Below, piece after piece: positions 26,880 to 35,309 of a DNA stretch of 64,000 bases. The notes under the pieces were generated by a model. The model was not told where the DNA came from. It did not search any database and was given only the letters and a program-made list of their open reading frames with translations. Source of the DNA: JAAYXS01 sp964550375 (lineage in GTDB: Bacteria > Planctomycetota > Phycisphaerae > UBA1845 > Fen-1342); contig CAZJYX010000020.1 of assembly GCA_964550375.1 (NCBI GenBank), positions 1-64,000 of the forward strand, given 5' to 3'. The position numbers and the translations under genes are program-made. The first letter of the stretch is position 1. Each line of letters opens with the position of its first letter.

Positions 26880-28273
26880 GCCGCTCGCGTGAGTTTGCGG
26901 CGCGCGTGCGCCGTGCCCTGGCTGACGAGCGCGTCACCGCCGCCATGCGCGGTACGACCTGGCGCAAAGTGACCGCCCGGGCGGAGAGCCTTGGCGCGCT
27001 GCGCGACCCGGAGCGCCTGCGCGATCTCGCCGCCCAGATCAAGCAGCACACGCTCGAGCGCCTGCCGGAGTATCTCACTCAATTCGCCCGCCAGGTCCAG
27101 CAAGCCGGCGGACATGTCCACCCAGCCCGCGACGCCGCCGCGGCCCGCCGCCTGGTCTGCGACCTGGCCCGGCAATACGGCCTCAAGCTCGCCGTCAAAG
27201 TGAAAAGCATGACGACCGAGGAGATCGGCCTGAATGCGGCGCTCGAAGCGGCCGGCGTTGAGGTCTTCGAAACGGATCTCGGCGAGTTCATCATCCAGCT
27301 CGACCACGATCGCCCCAGTCACATCGTCTCGCCGATCATCCACAAGGACCGCCGCCAGGTCGCCGCGGCCATGGCCCGCGAGCTGGGCTGTGCCTATACC
27401 GAGGATCCAATCGCGTTAACGCGCATCGCCCGGGCGTATCTGCGCGACGTCTTCCGCCGCTGCGACCTGGGCATCAGCGGGACGAACTTCGCCGTGGCCG
27501 AGACCGGCACGCTGTGCATCTGCACCAACGAGGGCAACGGGCGCATGAGCACCACTCGCCCGCGCGTGCACGTGGCCATAGTCGGCATCGAGAAGATCAT
27601 CCCGCGCCTGGCGGACCTGCCCGTCTTTCTCAAGCTGCTGTCGCGTTCGAGCACCGGCCAGCCGCTGGGCTCCTACACAACGCTGATAACCGGGCCGAAA
27701 CGGCCGGCCGACCGCGACGGACCGCAGCACCTGCACGTCATCCTGCTGGACAATGGCCGGGCCGACATCCTGGCCGGCCCGTTCGCAGAGGTGCTGCGCT
27801 GTGTCCGCTGCGGAGCCTGCCTGAACGCCTGTCCGGTCTATCGCCGCATCGGCGGACACGCCTACGACAGCGTCTACCCGGGCCCGATCGGCAGCCTGCT
27901 AACCCCGCTGCTCGACGCCGCCGGCGACCACTACGATCTCCCGTTCGCTTCAAGCCTGTGCGGTGCCTGTCAGACCGCCTGTCCCGTACGCATCGACCTG
28001 CCCGGACTGCTGCTGCGCATGCGCGCGGCCCTGCACGGCGGCCAGCCCTGGAGCAAGCGCGCCGCCATCCGCTTATGGCAGTGGGCGATGGGCTCGGCCG
28101 CCACCTATCAACTCGGTCAACGTGCCATGCGCGCGTTCCTCGCGGACGACGGTGCGGGTTGGACGACGCGCGGGGCGGGCCCGCTATCGCGCTGGCTTGA
28201 GGCGCGCGACCTGCAGCGACCGCCCGCGCGGAGCTTCCGCCAAATCTGGGAGGAGTACCTCAGCCGTGAATGA
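26876..28273 (+). CDS. lutB: Lactate utilization protein B (Fe-S protein)
   Basis: The 465-residue protein has the LUD domain with VAETGTLCICTNEGNGRMST in its middle and a ferredoxin-like part with two 4Fe-4S motifs: CVRCGACLNACPVYRRIGGH and CGACQTACPVRIDLP. This is the layout of LutB/YkgF. It works with LutA and LutC in lactate oxidation. The ATG at 26876 overlaps the lutA stop, and the C-terminal end overlaps the GTG start of lutC, so the three are coupled. A longer reading from 26837 is not supported. Length is normal for the family. Confidence 0.93.
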   Translation: MSRSREFAARVRRALADERVTAAMRGTTWRKVTARAESLGALRDPERLRDLAAQIKQHTLERLPEYLTQFARQVQQAGGHVHPARDAAAARRLVCDLARQYGLKLAVKVKSMTTEEIGLNAALEAAGVEVFETDLGEFIIQLDHDRPSHIVSPIIHKDRRQVAAAMARELGCAYTEDPIALTRIARAYLRDVFRRCDLGISGTNFAVAETGTLCICTNEGNGRMSTTRPRVHVAIVGIEKIIPRLADLPVFLKLLSRSSTGQPLGSYTTLITGPKRPADRDGPQHLHVILLDNGRADILAGPFAEVLRCVRCGACLNACPVYRRIGGHAYDSVYPGPIGSLLTPLLDAAGDHYDLPFASSLCGACQTACPVRIDLPGLLLRMRAALHGGQPWSKRAAIRLWQWAMGSAATYQLGQRAMRAFLADDGAGWTTRGAGPLSRWLEARDLQRPPARSFRQIWEEYLSRE

Positions 28274-28970
28274 CGCCGGCAATCCATCCACAGCTTTCGA
28301 CACCGCTGCGGCGAAGGCCGAGCTGTCGGCCTTCATTGCCGCGTTGGGACCGCGCACGGCGGCGGTGGCGCCAACGCCCCTGCCCGAACTTGGCGAGGAT
28401 ATTCGCGACGTGGCCGCCGATGGCGCGCTCATCGAACGCTTCACGGCCGCTGCCGCCGCGGCCGGCATGGCCGTACATCGCGCCACGCCAGCAAGCTGTG
28501 CCGAGGTGCTTGGCCGAATCGTGCAGCAGCTCCCCGCCCGGCATGTCTTCCTGACCGCTCAGGCCGACACCGCCTTGACGCCGGCCCTCGCGGAGGCGCT
28601 GGGCGACACCTTGCGCCGTCTGGGCGTACGGCTCAACTCAACGCCGGACGACGAGACCCTGTTCACGGTTGACGCAGCCATCACCGGCGTGGCGGCGGCG
28701 GTGGCTGAGACGGGCACGCTCGTGTGCGTCTCCGCACCCGACTCGGCGCGTGGGGCCTCGCTGATCCCACCCGTTCACGTGGCAGTCGTTGCCGCCGGGC
28801 AACTCGTGGCCGACTTGTGCGACCTGCGGACACTCTGGCGGACGGGGGCTGACCTGCCCGCTAATGTCAACCTCATCAGCGGCCCCAGCAAGACGGCGGA
28901 CATCGAGGGCGTGCTCGTGACCGGCATGCACGGCCCCGGCCAGGTGCACGTCATCCTTCTGGATGGGTAG
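28266..28970 (+). CDS. lutC: Lactate utilization protein C
   Basis: The 234-residue protein is a LUD-domain protein like LutC/YkgG: its C-terminal half has AAVAETGTLVCVSAPDSARGA, PPVHVAVV and the ISGPSKTADIEGVLVTGMHGP end motif. It starts on a GTG that overlaps the lutB stop, with GGGAGGA at 28248-28254. It is the last gene of the operon and faces lexA, only 24 bases away. The N-terminal 60 residues are Ala-rich and less conserved. Confidence 0.9.
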   Translation: MNDAGNPSTAFDTAAAKAELSAFIAALGPRTAAVAPTPLPELGEDIRDVAADGALIERFTAAAAAAGMAVHRATPASCAEVLGRIVQQLPARHVFLTAQADTALTPALAEALGDTLRRLGVRLNSTPDDETLFTVDAAITGVAAAVAETGTLVCVSAPDSARGASLIPPVHVAVVAAGQLVADLCDLRTLWRTGADLPANVNLISGPSKTADIEGVLVTGMHGPGQVHVILLDG

Positions 28971-28994
28971 CGCCGCCCAAACGCGACCAGCCGC

Positions 28995-29624
28995 TCAATA
29001 CCGCCGTAGTACGCCGCGCACCACCCCCTGAATCTGCACGTCCTTGGTAATGATCGGCTTATAGGCCGGGTTGGCGGGCTGCAAGCGGATGCCGCCCGGC
29101 TCGCGGTAGAAGCGCTTCAGCGTGGCTTCACCGTTGTCCAGCAGGGCTACGACCGTCTCGCCGTCACGTGCCGTGTTGCGGCGCTCGACGATGACGTAAT
29201 CCCCATCGCTGATGTGATCTTCGATCATGCTGTCACCGCGCACGCGCAGCACGAAGTTGCCATGGGGAGAAACCAGCATCTCCTCGAGGTCGAGGACTTC
29301 GCGGTCCTCAATGGCCTCGATCGGAGCGCCGGCGGCAATGGTCCCGGCCAGCGGCAGGCAGGTCGCGCGCTGATCCGGGAAATCAATGTTGTCGCTAAGT
29401 CGCAAAGAGCGTGCCTTGTGCCGGGCATGCTTGAGGTAGCCCTTGGCTTGCAGCACGCCGACGTGTTCGAACACGGTGACCTTGCTGATGCCCAACTCGT
29501 CGGCCAGCTCCTGCAAGGTTGGCGCGTAGCCCCGCGCATTGCTGTAGTCCCGGATGAGCCTGAGGACCTGCATCTGCTTGGGCGTCAGCGACGGGAGACG
29601 TTTCGGCGATTTCGTGCGGGACAT
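28995..29624 (-). CDS. lexA: LexA repressor
   Basis: The 209-residue protein has the N-terminal winged helix of LexA (LTPKQMQVLRLI, then PTLQELADELGISKVTVFEHV at about 36-55) and the C-terminal autoprotease domain. The cleavage site is AAG-AP (Ala98-Gly99), and the catalytic pair is Ser132 in RGDSMIED and Lys170 in GEATLKRF. It represses SOS genes and cleaves itself when RecA is active. GGAGGAA lies just upstream of the start. The recognition helix (ISKVTVFEHVGVLQAKG) differs from E. coli LexA, so its operator is expected to differ too. The mRNA leader region is discussed separately. Confidence 0.95.
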   Translation of the reverse strand: MSRTKSPKRLPSLTPKQMQVLRLIRDYSNARGYAPTLQELADELGISKVTVFEHVGVLQAKGYLKHARHKARSLRLSDNIDFPDQRATCLPLAGTIAAGAPIEAIEDREVLDLEEMLVSPHGNFVLRVRGDSMIEDHISDGDYVIVERRNTARDGETVVALLDNGEATLKRFYREPGGIRLQPANPAYKPIITKDVQIQGVVRGVLRRY

Positions 29625-30255
29625 CAGTCCATTCCTCCGCCAGGTAAGCGCTCAAAGATCCGGTCACAACCGGCGGCAGAGGTCGGGTGGCCGCGGCCCA
29701 AACACGCTGATCACTGCGGGAGTAGGCGGCAGATGTGCCAAATTGGGCACCCCCGGCGTTTGCCCCGAGCTGCGCCGCGACGTGACGCTGCAAATCCGCC
29801 GCCTGCTCGCGTGTGAGCGGGCAGGCCGCAACGTCATGAAGATCAACGCTACTCGACCGAACTTCCGCCTGGAAATCGCCGCCGGGCCCCAGCAGGCACA
29901 AGAGCCGGCCACCATCGTGCTGATGTTTCGACACCGCGCACTCCTTTGCTTCCGCTGCCGCGACGTGCACGCCGGTTAGCAAGTTATTCGTGCTAATAAT
30001 AACCTAACCCTGCGCCGACGTCAAGTCGCGCCGCACTATTACCGGCTCGCAACGGAACCACAACATCCTGACCAGACTAATTATACGACAAACAACCTGT
30101 GGTGGTGTGCGTCCTTGGCTAAAATCTCCGCGTTCACCCACCGAGAAACAAGTTTCACGTGTGCTGATATGAACGCCTATGGAAGTAAGTTATTTCAAGA
30201 AAAAGCTTTAGGTCTGCTACCCGCGCCGGGAGCGCTCACGGCCATCTGCCCGCCC
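29625..30255. other. Leader and AT-rich intergenic region upstream of lexA
   Basis: These 631 bases contain no gene I can support. The half next to lexA (to about 29970) is GC-rich and has a frame on the minus strand (from GTG 29933) that stays open but runs 230 bases into lexA in another frame, so it is unlikely to be real as it stands. The half from 30000 to 30230 is clearly AT-richer than the rest of the window. It contains TATAAT on the minus strand (30082-30087) but no good -35 box at the right distance. A dyad at 29976-29996 lies between. Confidence 0.55.
29976..29996. promoter_or_regulatory. Inverted repeat upstream of lexA, candidate operator
   Basis: TTAGC (29976-29980) and GCTAA (29992-29996) form a dyad with an 11-base spacer; inside it, TTATT (29984-29988) pairs with AATAA (29995-29999). 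It lies 352 bases before the lexA start. LexA genes are normally autoregulated, so it is a candidate LexA site, but the distance is large and the sequence fits no LexA box that I know. Confidence 0.3.
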
Positions 30256-31392
30256 TTAATCGACCTGAGCCCCACCCCGGTAGCTCGTGCCGCGCCACCT
30301 GACTGTCCGCCCGCCAACCCGCGTCATGGCGTTCAGCATCATGGCCAAACACAGAACCGCCCCTAGAACATAGCTGGGCGCCCAGACAGCCCGCGCCCCG
30401 CTCACGCGATAGAACCGCATCAGGACGGTCTGCTGCACAACGATAGCGAACGCAGCCGCCAGCGCCAACCAGCCACCTCCGGCCGGCACCAACGGAGACA
30501 CCAGCAGCGTCAGATACGGCGACAGGCTGAAAATCGACAGCACCAGGACCGTCGCGATCAGGCGCGGCAGCGTTCCGAAGCAGCCGTAGAAGATCCGCGT
30601 CCAGCCGCGCCAGATTTGCCTGAAGCCGCTGTACATGCGCACGCGGTACAGGTCACCGCCGGGCACGACCTGCAGCCGGATGCCGGCCCGCTTCGCCGCC
30701 CGGGCCATGTGCATGTCCTCGTTCAGCGTGCGCCGGACGGCCGCATGGCCTCCGATGGCATCGTAGCTCGCCCGCGACATCAGCATGAACGCGCCGTTGG
30801 CATACGCGTGCGGCTTGGCCGGATCGTTCACCTTCGCCGGCGGAAACCAGAACACCATGAGCGCCCCCGCGACCGGCTGGACGATCTTCTCCAGCAGTCC
30901 GTGCGTCTCCAGCCGCGGGAGCACTGACAGGAATCGCAGACCTTCCCGCTGCGCGTAGGCCACCGCGGCACGCAGCAGGCGCGGCGAGTCGAACGTGCAA
31001 TCCGCGTCCGTGAAGCACAGCAGCTCGCCGTGCGCGTGCTCCACGCCGACGCGCATCGCGTTCGTCTTGCCAAACCAATCTTCCGGCAAGCGGTCAACGT
31101 GCAGCGCGGTCAGGCGTGCGTTACGTGCTGCCAGCGCGTCGAGAATCTCGCCGGTGCGATCCGAGCTGCGATCGTCAATGGCAACGACCTGCAGGTCGGG
31201 ATAGTCCTGCGCCAGCAGGCTTTCCGCGCAACGGGCGATATTGTGCTCCTCGTCCTTGGCCGCCACGAGCACCGTCAGCCGCGGCCACGCCGGCGGCGCG
31301 CAGTTCGCGTCCTCCTCGGACAGGATCTTCTGCGTACGCGCGCGGTTCAGATCGATATGCCGTCGGAGCCAGACCAGGCCGATGGCCAGCAT
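30256..31392 (-). CDS. Membrane glycosyltransferase, family 2
   Basis: The 378-residue protein is a GT2 enzyme: the nucleotide-sugar fold starts with LTVLVAAKDEEHNIARC (about 39-55), has the IDDRSSDRT motif (72-80), the metal-binding TDADC (128-132), and RRTLNEDMHMARAAKRAG with QIWRGW later. Two or three transmembrane helices follow (about 285-365). This matches HpnB/CrtQ-like glycosyltransferases that work on lipids or carotenoids at the inner membrane. The start is uncertain: the first ATG (31392) cuts the N-terminal hydrophobic helix short, and the frame stays open upstream with CTG/ATT codons only. It is divergent from the porin gene. Confidence 0.85.
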   Translation of the reverse strand: MLAIGLVWLRRHIDLNRARTQKILSEEDANCAPPAWPRLTVLVAAKDEEHNIARCAESLLAQDYPDLQVVAIDDRSSDRTGEILDALAARNARLTALHVDRLPEDWFGKTNAMRVGVEHAHGELLCFTDADCTFDSPRLLRAAVAYAQREGLRFLSVLPRLETHGLLEKIVQPVAGALMVFWFPPAKVNDPAKPHAYANGAFMLMSRASYDAIGGHAAVRRTLNEDMHMARAAKRAGIRLQVVPGGDLYRVRMYSGFRQIWRGWTRIFYGCFGTLPRLIATVLVLSIFSLSPYLTLLVSPLVPAGGGWLALAAAFAIVVQQTVLMRFYRVSGARAVWAPSYVLGAVLCLAMMLNAMTRVGGRTVRWRGTSYRGGAQVD

Positions 31393-31802
31393 TGCGAACT
31401 GCCAAGCCGTCGTCCAGGTGCTCGCGCTCTGCTCAGCCAGTAGGAGCGAAATAGGGGCACCTCACGTTGTGCAGCGCCGCGCTCAGCGGGCGCGCTGCGG
31501 GAGGGAGCTTAGCGGATAGCCGCCGCGCGGCAAAGGCCCCGCGCGCCTGGCAAGCCGGATCGGGCGAGCTGACGGAAACCCGTCTTGGCCCCGCGTGCTG
31601 CGCTCGTTTTTTTGTCCAAAACGTGCCAAGACAGCTTGTACGCTGTGGAGCCGCTCGCTAGTATTCCGAACCAGTAGTGGTGGTATTGGCACTCGGCGCG
31701 GTCATGATTTCAAGTGCATCGACGTAGACCACCAATTCTGTCGAACAGTCGATGCGCTGCCGCTGTCGGGTCGAGACGGGTCCTGAACTGAGGAGAAAGT
31801 TC
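31393..31802. other. Divergent intergenic region before the porin gene
   Basis: About 410 bases separate the glycosyltransferase and porin genes. I see no open frame of worth, no phosphate-box-like direct repeats and no clear promoter. The last 120 bases are somewhat less GC-rich than the rest. AGGAGA at 31791-31796 is the ribosome site for the porin. Confidence 0.5.
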
Positions 31803-33308
31803 ATGTTCACGCTTGACCGTGGTTTCCGACGTATTGGATGGTTTGCCATCCTGTTGTTGGCGCTGTCGGTGATGACGCCAGGGCGGGCGCTCGCCGACAC
31901 AGGCAGTGATGTCGCCCAGCTCCAGGCGTTGCTCGAGGCGCAGCAGGCGCGGATGGATGCGCTTCAGGAGCAACTGGCGGCCTCGCGCGGCCAGGATGCC
32001 GAAGGTGCGCGCAATGAGGCCTTGCGTAATCAGATCCGGCAGATTCTCGGTGAGCAGGAGTTTCGTGAGAGCCTGATGCCGTCGATGCTGCAGGCCGGGT
32101 ACGACGGCGGCTTCTTCATCCGCAGCAGCGACGACAACTTCCTGATGAAGTTCAACGGTCGCATGCAGTTCCGCTGGACGCACTATGCTAAGCAGTCCCG
32201 CAACCGCTACCTCTCACCCCGGCTGAGAGGCCACGACATGACCGGCTTCGATGTCCGGCGCCTGCGTTTCCATATCTCGGGCCATGTTTATGACCCCAAC
32301 CTGACCTACTTGATCAAACTCGATGCGGATTCGCCGTCGGGCTACGATGTCGGCATCCGCTACGCCTATGTCAACTACCGGTTTGCGGACGAGTTCCAGA
32401 TTCGCGCTGGTGCCTTCCAGCTCGCTTCGACGCGGGCCGGCTTCGCCTCCAGCGGCAACATGCAGTTCTGCGAGTACCCCGAAACCGCCGCAGTCTTCGA
32501 TCCCTTCGAGGGCGTCGGCGTCCGCTTCTGGGGCCAGTTGGCCGACAAGCGCGTCGAGTACTACCTCGACATCGCCAACTCGTTCAATGGCATGCGCAAC
32601 CGCACGATCACGACCGACGAGAACCGGGAGCTCGACGGCAATCCCGCCATTGCGTTCCGCACCGTCTGGCATGTCTGCGGCGAGAACCCCACCAAAGACT
32701 TCGTCTCCTGGGGCGACATTGATCATCTGGAAACCCCCGCCTTCGACCTCGGTTTCCACTACCTGTTCGATGACAACTACGGCGACACGACCAGTTCCCG
32801 CATCGTCTTCGCGCGGCCCAAGCTCTTTGGCGGCGGCTTCGGCGTAACCTCCTCCGAGGGCGTGCAGATCAACCAGTTCGGCTTCGATGCCGCCTTCAAG
32901 TGGCAAGGCTTCTCGGCCTCCGGCGAGTACATTTTCCGCATCATCGACCCGCGCCGCGCCGGGCGGACGCCTTTCACGCCGCTCTGGCTCCTCACGGCCG
33001 ACGACTCCACCACCGTGAATCACGGTGCTTACGTGCAGATGGGCTACTTCCTGCCCATCCCCGGCATGGAGCGGAAGCTTGAGGCCGTGGCCCGCATCGG
33101 TGGCATCGCCGTCAACCCCGGCCCCGGCGGCAGTGAAGGCACCTGGTTCTACACCGCCGGCCTGAACTACTACTTCGAAGGTAACAAGGTCAAGCTACAG
33201 ACCGACCTTACCAAGATCCCGAAGGTGCCGCTGGCCGCCAATTCCTGGCTCGCCAACGCCAATGACAACGCTTTGATCTGGCGCGTGCAGCTCCAGGTCG
33301 CGTTCTAG
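31803..33308 (+). CDS. OprO/OprP-type outer-membrane porin
   Basis: The 501-residue protein has a signal peptide (to about residue 31, ALA-DTG), a short coiled coil (VAQLQALLEAQQARMDALQEQL, about 35-60) as in trimeric porins that anchor to the wall, and then a beta barrel with alternating aromatic strands, starting at 'NFLMKFNGRMQFRWTHY' and ending in 'WRVQLQVAF' with the C-terminal phenylalanine of outer-membrane proteins. The pattern fits phosphate-selective porins O and P, although real substrate specificity cannot be read from sequence. The ATG at 31803 has AGGAGA seven bases upstream. It is a single gene ending at a strong hairpin. Confidence 0.85.
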   Translation: MFTLDRGFRRIGWFAILLLALSVMTPGRALADTGSDVAQLQALLEAQQARMDALQEQLAASRGQDAEGARNEALRNQIRQILGEQEFRESLMPSMLQAGYDGGFFIRSSDDNFLMKFNGRMQFRWTHYAKQSRNRYLSPRLRGHDMTGFDVRRLRFHISGHVYDPNLTYLIKLDADSPSGYDVGIRYAYVNYRFADEFQIRAGAFQLASTRAGFASSGNMQFCEYPETAAVFDPFEGVGVRFWGQLADKRVEYYLDIANSFNGMRNRTITTDENRELDGNPAIAFRTVWHVCGENPTKDFVSWGDIDHLETPAFDLGFHYLFDDNYGDTTSSRIVFARPKLFGGGFGVTSSEGVQINQFGFDAAFKWQGFSASGEYIFRIIDPRRAGRTPFTPLWLLTADDSTTVNHGAYVQMGYFLPIPGMERKLEAVARIGGIAVNPGPGGSEGTWFYTAGLNYYFEGNKVKLQTDLTKIPKVPLAANSWLANANDNALIWRVQLQVAF

Positions 33309-33359
33309 CAGCCAACCGCCCACCGGGCGCGTTTGACTGACCAAGACCTCCAGAATCAG

Positions 33360-33393
33360 CCGCGGCCGGCAGCATAAGTGTTGCCGGCCGCGG
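33360..33393. terminator. Strong hairpin between convergent genes
   Basis: CCGCGGCCGGCA (33360-33371) pairs perfectly with TGCCGGCCGCGG (33382-33393) over 12 bp, with a 10-base loop. It lies 51 bases after the porin stop and 128 bases from the stop of the lipoprotein gene on the other strand, so it may serve both. The T-run after it is weak (CGTTTGC). Confidence 0.7.
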
Positions 33394-33521
33394 CGTTTGC
33401 ATGCGCCGGCCGTAATGCCGCTATCCGGTGGCACAACCTCGTCGTCGGCCACGACGGCCGAAGCCGTCAGGACGCGCCAAGTGCTCACGCTTGCCCGGGA
33501 AGCGCGCGGCCGCACCCCCGT

Positions 33522-34085
33522 CTACCGCTTGACCACGTGGATCCCGCGGGCGTTGATCACGAGCGCGTCGCCACCCTCCGGCGTCGCAACCTCGCCAACC
33601 ACTACGACTTCCGCCAGCGGTTCCAGCCCGTGCTGGCCGCGCAGACCGACCCGCAGCGGCCGGCCGTCGTCACCGACCACCTGAATCGTAGCCGTGTTGG
33701 CCAGCGATGCACCCTCCGCCGCGCAGCAAGGAGATAGCGGCGCATCGCCATGCCGCTGCTTATGCTTCGCCGTCAGGCTCAAGTCCGCCAGCAGGAACAT
33801 GGCTCGACCCTCGATGAAAGGCTCGGCGCGACCCGCGATCACCCCGCGCACCACGACCTCGCCGTTTGCCGGCGGTGCCGCCTTCACCGCAATGATGTCC
33901 ATAGCGCCGGCCGGCTCCTGCTCCTGGAGCAGCCCCGCCGGCAGGACGTCCGCAGTGGCGGCGGCCTCCGCCCCGCCCTCGGACGGACCGGCCGAACTCG
34001 CGCCCCGTTCACACCCGGCGCACCACACCAGTAGACCCAGGCCGATCAGAACTCGGCCGGCGAAGTTACCTGCTACCTTCATCAT
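33522..34085 (-). CDS. Lipoprotein with OB-fold-like domain, unknown function
   Basis: The 187-residue protein has a lipoprotein signal (hydrophobic residues 10-21, then CAGC with Cys25 as lipid site). The mature part starts with a Gly/Ala/Glu-rich spacer and then a small beta domain with phrases 'GEVVVRGVIAG', 'FLLADLSL', 'PCCAAEG', 'TATIQVVGDDG' and 'VVVVGEVATPEG', which reads like an OB fold. The double cysteine is notable. AGGAGG lies eight bases before ATG 34085. It is the last gene of the export operon, 20 bases after the second permease, so it probably acts on the outer side of that system. Confidence 0.7.
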   Translation of the reverse strand: MMKVAGNFAGRVLIGLGLLVWCAGCERGASSAGPSEGGAEAAATADVLPAGLLQEQEPAGAMDIIAVKAAPPANGEVVVRGVIAGRAEPFIEGRAMFLLADLSLTAKHKQRHGDAPLSPCCAAEGASLANTATIQVVGDDGRPLRVGLRGQHGLEPLAEVVVVGEVATPEGGDALVINARGIHVVKR

Positions 34086-34105
34086 CACAAATCCTCCTTA
34101 CCGCG

Positions 34106-35275
34106 CTACGCCGCGCGCAGCGCTTCAACAATCGGCAGCCGCAGACACCGCCACAACGGCGGCAGAATGCCCACGACCGCCAGGCCAACGCCGGCCAGCA
34201 GTCCGCCGACCATGACCGGCGCATCGAGCAACAACGCAAACGCCCCCATCGAGAATCGCACCGCGACGCCGTCAAGCAGTGCCAACCCCACGAACGCCGC
34301 CACCAGCCCGCCCGCGGAAGTCGCCAGGAGCGACTCCTGCAGGAAGCTGACGGCGATGGCACGGCGCGGGAAACCCAGTGTCTGGAGGGTGCCCAGTTCG
34401 CGGACCCGCGCCGCAAACGCGGCGTACATCGTATTCAGCCCGCCGAACAGACCGCCCAGCGCGATCAGCGCCGCCGTCGCCCACACCATCGCCCGCACCG
34501 GCTGATAGAACCGTCCCAGGCTGGCGTAGTAGTCGGTCTCGCGGACCGCGGCGATCTCCAGGTCCAGCCGCTGGGCGGCAAACGCGGCCACATCCTCAAA
34601 CTCGGCCTCGTCCAGCGTGAGGACCACGCACGAGATCGACGCCTCACGCTTGGTCGCTATCTGCAACTCAGTCAGCGGACTCCAGATTTCGGCGTCCATC
34701 ACGGTGCGCGGGGCTTCGAACTGGCCCACGATCGTCCATGGCCGGTTGTCAAACCACAGCGAGCGTCCTGTCGCCAGCGTTTCAGCCGATACGCCCAGCC
34801 GCGTGGCCGCCAGCCGACCGACCATCAACTCGTCGTGCCCCGGCTGCGGAGCGCGTCCGCTGACAATGCGCACCTGCGGGTGCACCAGATACGCCGCCGG
34901 CGTCACCCCCCGCAAGACCGCCCGCAACTCCTCCTTGGCGTCGCGCTCGCTCTTGACAACCAGCGCCATGTGAACCTCGGGCGATACGTACGCCACGCCC
35001 AATTGCTCGCGGATGCCCGGCACGCTGCCGGCTGCCAGCGTGGCCACCTGGAGACCGATCTGGCTGCGCTCGATGCTCTCCTCGCTGCCCGTCCCCAGCA
35101 GAATGACATTCTCCGGGCTGCCGCTGATCGAAAGGCTATGTTCCATGCCGCGCACGAACCCGCCCGCCGCCAGCACCAGCACGATGACCAGCGCACTGCC
35201 CAACACGCTGGCCACCAGCCGCACCGGCGACCGGCCCAGGTTCCGCACGGCGTACTCAAAGGGCAGCAGTTTCAT
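34106..35275 (-). CDS. ABC transporter permease, FtsX/MacB type (second of two)
   Basis: The 389-residue protein has one transmembrane helix near the N terminus (about residues 20-42), a large outer domain of about 220 residues, and three helices in the C-terminal part (about 265-375) that contain the FtsX signature region 'GGLFGGLNTMYAAFAARVRELGTLQTLGF'. It is the MacB/LolC type of permease, which moves substrates in the outer membrane or periplasm by mechanical action and not through a channel. GGGAG stands seven bases upstream of its start. It pairs with the permease at 35310 as a heterodimer. Confidence 0.88.
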   Translation of the reverse strand: MKLLPFEYAVRNLGRSPVRLVASVLGSALVIVLVLAAGGFVRGMEHSLSISGSPENVILLGTGSEESIERSQIGLQVATLAAGSVPGIREQLGVAYVSPEVHMALVVKSERDAKEELRAVLRGVTPAAYLVHPQVRIVSGRAPQPGHDELMVGRLAATRLGVSAETLATGRSLWFDNRPWTIVGQFEAPRTVMDAEIWSPLTELQIATKREASISCVVLTLDEAEFEDVAAFAAQRLDLEIAAVRETDYYASLGRFYQPVRAMVWATAALIALGGLFGGLNTMYAAFAARVRELGTLQTLGFPRRAIAVSFLQESLLATSAGGLVAAFVGLALLDGVAVRFSMGAFALLLDAPVMVGGLLAGVGLAVVGILPPLWRCLRLPIVEALRAA

Positions 35276-35309
35276 CGGTTACTCCCGCCAAACAACCATG
35301 TCGCACGAC

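Noticed and set aside
27514..28200. Open frame within lutB in another plus frame
   Set aside because: Shadow of lutB; composition dominated by Arg/Pro/Ala and no start site.
29395..29982. Minus-strand frame of about 195 codons upstream of and into lexA
   Set aside because: It overlaps lexA by 230 bases in another frame and the overlapped part is low-complexity. A short gene ended by a sequencing error cannot be excluded, so it is noted with the lexA leader.
30115..30366. Plus-strand frame of 83 codons in the AT-rich region
   Set aside because: It runs into the 3' end of the glycosyltransferase gene, has a TTG-type start and no ribosome site.
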